Of a DNA stretch of 64,000 nucleotides, positions 63,565-64,000 are shown piece by piece. Each line of letters starts with the position of its first letter. Position 1 is the first letter of the stretch. A program made the position numbers and the translations under genes. Source of the stretch: Bryobacteraceae bacterium (lineage in GTDB: Bacteria; Acidobacteriota; Terriglobia; Bryobacterales; Bryobacteraceae); contig JANWVY010000002.1 of NCBI GenBank assembly GCA_025056455.1, forward strand, positions 544,737 through 608,736, given 5' to 3'. The notes beneath the pieces were generated by a model, which did no database searches, was not told where the DNA came from, and worked only from the letters and a program-made list of their open reading frames with translations.

Positions 63565-64000
63565 CTAAGCGCGGCTGCCAGCTGGCGTGAGTCCGCGAAC
63601 GCCGAAGGTTTCATAGCGAGGCCAGCATTCCACGGTCGTAATCCAAGTAAGAACCCACAGGATTTGGGCCATCAGCAGGTGCAAGATCTGCATCCAGCCA
63701 GGAGCCATCAGCAAGACATTGGCTAGGCCGATTCCCAGCTGTAAAACCACAGCCACGAGACCGTAGCGCGGGATCTTGCCCGGCCCTCCAGCCCAGAGGA
63801 ATACAGCGGAAACAAGCATGGCCGAAAGCACCGCCAAAACGGGGTGAAGAATACGAAGCCGCACAAGAAAATGCTCGCCCGCGGTGATTTCCTCTCGGAT
63901 TTTGGTGAACAAGCTGCCATCCAGGGCGGGCGTTTTTGGGAATAGCGTATCGCCTAGGGCTGTGACCGCCCCCGTCATATTGGCAACCACTAAACTCAGA
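63565..64000 (-). CDS. ctaA: CtaA/COX15-type haem A synthase, partial
   Basis: The frame stays open to the window edge, so the gene begins outside; the GTG at 63990 is internal. The fragment contains LVVANMTGAVTALGDTLFP, typical of the second half of haem A synthase, then three hydrophobic segments and the helix ILHLLMAQILWVLTWI with a haem-ligand-type His. The enzyme oxidises haem O to haem A for terminal oxidases in the inner membrane. The short C-terminal end RYETFGVRGLTPAGSRA is hydrophilic. Confidence 0.8.
   Translation of the reverse strand, partial: LSLVVANMTGAVTALGDTLFPKTPALDGSLFTKIREEITAGEHFLVRLRILHPVLAVLSAMLVSAVFLWAGGPGKIPRYGLVAVVLQLGIGLANVLLMAPGWMQILHLLMAQILWVLTWITTVECWPRYETFGVRGLTPAGSRA

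Overview
The window reads as chromosomal DNA of a Gram-negative, GC-rich member of the Acidobacteriota, probably close to Solibacter/Bryobacter (Bryobacterales). Grounds: an outer-membrane LPS assembly protein (LptD), four very large Oar-like TonB-dependent receptors that start with a carboxypeptidase-regulatory-like fold, twin-arginine-type exported Gfo/Idh/MocA enzymes, a sulfatase, many secreted beta-propellers (TolB-, PL22- and PQQ-like) and leucine-rich-repeat proteins. This assignment is inference from gene content. No phage, transposase, CRISPR array or rRNA operon was seen.

Layout. 1-3373: lptD and a long non-coding stretch with inverted repeats. 3374-7559: gnd (6-phosphogluconate dehydrogenase) run together with two secreted LRR proteins. 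7560-10087: a formyltransferase-like protein and an ArnT-like glycosyltransferase. 10169-13193 (minus): fabH, two membrane proteins of unknown function and a 34-residue secreted peptide gene with an intrinsic terminator. 13411-14647: a small unknown protein convergent with an XRE/S24-like regulator. 14883-17479: ubiX, pheA and a Gfo/Idh/MocA oxidoreductase. 17560-22123 (minus): an Oar-like receptor and rsmE. 22442-27279: quinol-dependent nitric oxide reductase, a secreted oxidoreductase and an amidohydrolase. 27306-32329: rhodanese, tRNA-Leu(UAG), second Oar-like receptor, tyrosine phosphatase. 32519-37512 (minus): third Oar-like receptor with a PL22-like propeller, and tRNA-Arg(CCG). 37642-44688 (minus): CoA-disulfide-reductase-like flavoprotein, sulfatase, SDR, sodium/solute symporter, DUF3311, cupin, a 39-residue lipoprotein, OsmC. 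44743-50494 (minus): an RND pump gene overlapping a receptor-like barrel gene. 50575-64000: fabD, a KDG-kinase-like PfkB kinase, a secreted esterase, leuS, a propeller, an AI-2E-family permease, an alkaline phosphatase, a tandem PQQ-like propeller pair, and the end of a CtaA/COX15 gene cut by the window edge.

How it fits together: housekeeping genes (lptD, gnd, fabH, fabD, ubiX, pheA, rsmE, leuS, two tRNAs) are interspersed with an exported glycan and sugar-acid catabolic repertoire: receptors, sulfatase, PL22-like propeller, esterase, KDG-kinase-like enzyme and symporter. The points most worth a second look are the two genes of under 40 codons (13089-13193 and 44032-44151), the TTGAC-N4-GTCAA-type palindromes at the nitric oxide reductase and at one receptor gene, the gnd-LRR-LRR run, the formyltransferase/ArnT-like pair, and the RND-receptor overlap without an adaptor gene.
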